Assembly (NCBI RefSeq): GCF_034424805.1
Contig: NZ_JAXOUF010000004.1
Coordinates: 372,001 to 436,000, forward strand
DNA length: 64,000 nucleotides
Source: Labrys sedimenti
GTDB taxonomy: Bacteria; Pseudomonadota; Alphaproteobacteria; Rhizobiales; Labraceae
Reading direction: 5' to 3'
The notes below the pieces were generated by a model that saw nothing but the letters and a program-made list of their open reading frames with translations, had not been told where the DNA came from and ran no database searches. Below, one piece after another: positions 63,921 through 64,000 of the stretch. The position numbers and the translations under genes were made by a program. Each line of letters starts with the position of its first letter. Position 1 is the first letter of the stretch.

Positions 63921-64000
63921 ATGCCTGCCATTTCGAGTTCGGTCGGGTCCGGCGCAGCCGGTGCGGCGATCTTCGTCGATTCCGACAGCCGCAAATATCG
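63921..64000 (+). CDS. mimC: Monooxygenase small hydroxylase subunit (MimC/PrmC type), partial
   Basis: Only the first 26 codons are in the window; the gene continues past the right edge. GGGAG eight bases before ATG 63921. The encoded start (PAISSSVGSGAAGAAIFVDS, then DSRKY) matches the DSDSRKYxYF opening expected of the beta subunit, and the gene order supports it. The coupling protein gene (mimD) should follow. Confidence 0.7.
   Translation, partial: MPAISSSVGSGAAGAAIFVDSDSRKY

Overview
The window is GC-rich, gene-dense DNA from a free-living alphaproteobacterium, most likely of the order Hyphomicrobiales (Rhizobiales). The reasons are the form of the type VI secretion genes (TssL with an OmpA tail, a TagH FHA protein, a DUF6931-like protein), the DUF1036 and DUF1236 proteins, a peptidase-S74 lipoprotein, and dispersed intergenic palindromes with GCGTTTTGCG / CGCAAAGACGC arms. 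I see no insertion sequence, prophage, CRISPR array, rRNA gene or intact tRNA gene.

Layout. (1) 1-18.5 kb is part of a type VI secretion locus: tssM (cut by the left edge), tssL and tssK on the minus strand; a DUF1036 protein; a fusion of a degenerate LytM domain with a lytic transglycosylase; tagH; a DUF6931-like protein; vgrG; an orphan histidine kinase; a tssA with a duplicated C-terminal motif; a secreted caspase-like SEL1-repeat protein; and an S74 lipoprotein. Sheath, baseplate, ClpV and Hcp genes are not in the window. (2) 19-25.3 kb holds cell-envelope genes (CtpA protease, NodB-type deacetylase, L,D-transpeptidase), two small secreted proteins and DNA polymerase IV. (3) 25.6-30 kb is a tight four-gene operon: a coiled-coil membrane protein, a membrane-anchored VWA-like protein, a MotA/TolQ/ExbB-like channel and a MotB/OmpA-like stator. 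It has the core logic of Zorya and other proton-driven machines and is the best candidate for an undescribed system. (4) 30-35.3 kb carries an esterase, a cupin, an XRE regulator and a SerC-SerA-like fusion enzyme. (5) 35.8-44.2 kb is a nitrogen-compound module: AmiC/AmiR-type sensor and antiterminator, an NCS1 permease with a zinc-ribbon tail, and HyuB/HyuA hydantoinase/oxoprolinase subunits. (6) 44.6-46.4 kb is an NO-detoxification pair, nsrR and hmp, with clear NsrR operators between them. (7) 46.4-54.4 kb is a carbohydrate module: ABC importer, GntR regulator, esterase, epimerase and Gfo/Idh/MocA dehydrogenase. (8) 54.7-64 kb is a soluble diiron monooxygenase locus of the propane/MimABCD type: a sigma-54 activator, an alcohol dehydrogenase, mimA, mimB and the start of mimC, with two -24/-12 promoters and an upstream palindrome pair. 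It is interrupted by a four-gene minus-strand operon of unknown function that includes a WD40-like protein.

How the genes work together. The T6SS genes encode the membrane anchor, its baseplate link, a likely wall-opening enzyme, a regulatory FHA protein and a spike. The diiron hydroxylase would oxidise a small alkane, ketone or phenol, with MimB passing NADH electrons and the dehydrogenase oxidising the product alcohol. The divergent activator would respond to substrate and fire the sigma-54 promoters. AmiC/AmiR probably controls uptake and opening of a cyclic amide or ureide. All functions are inferred from sequence motifs read by eye; no database search was made.
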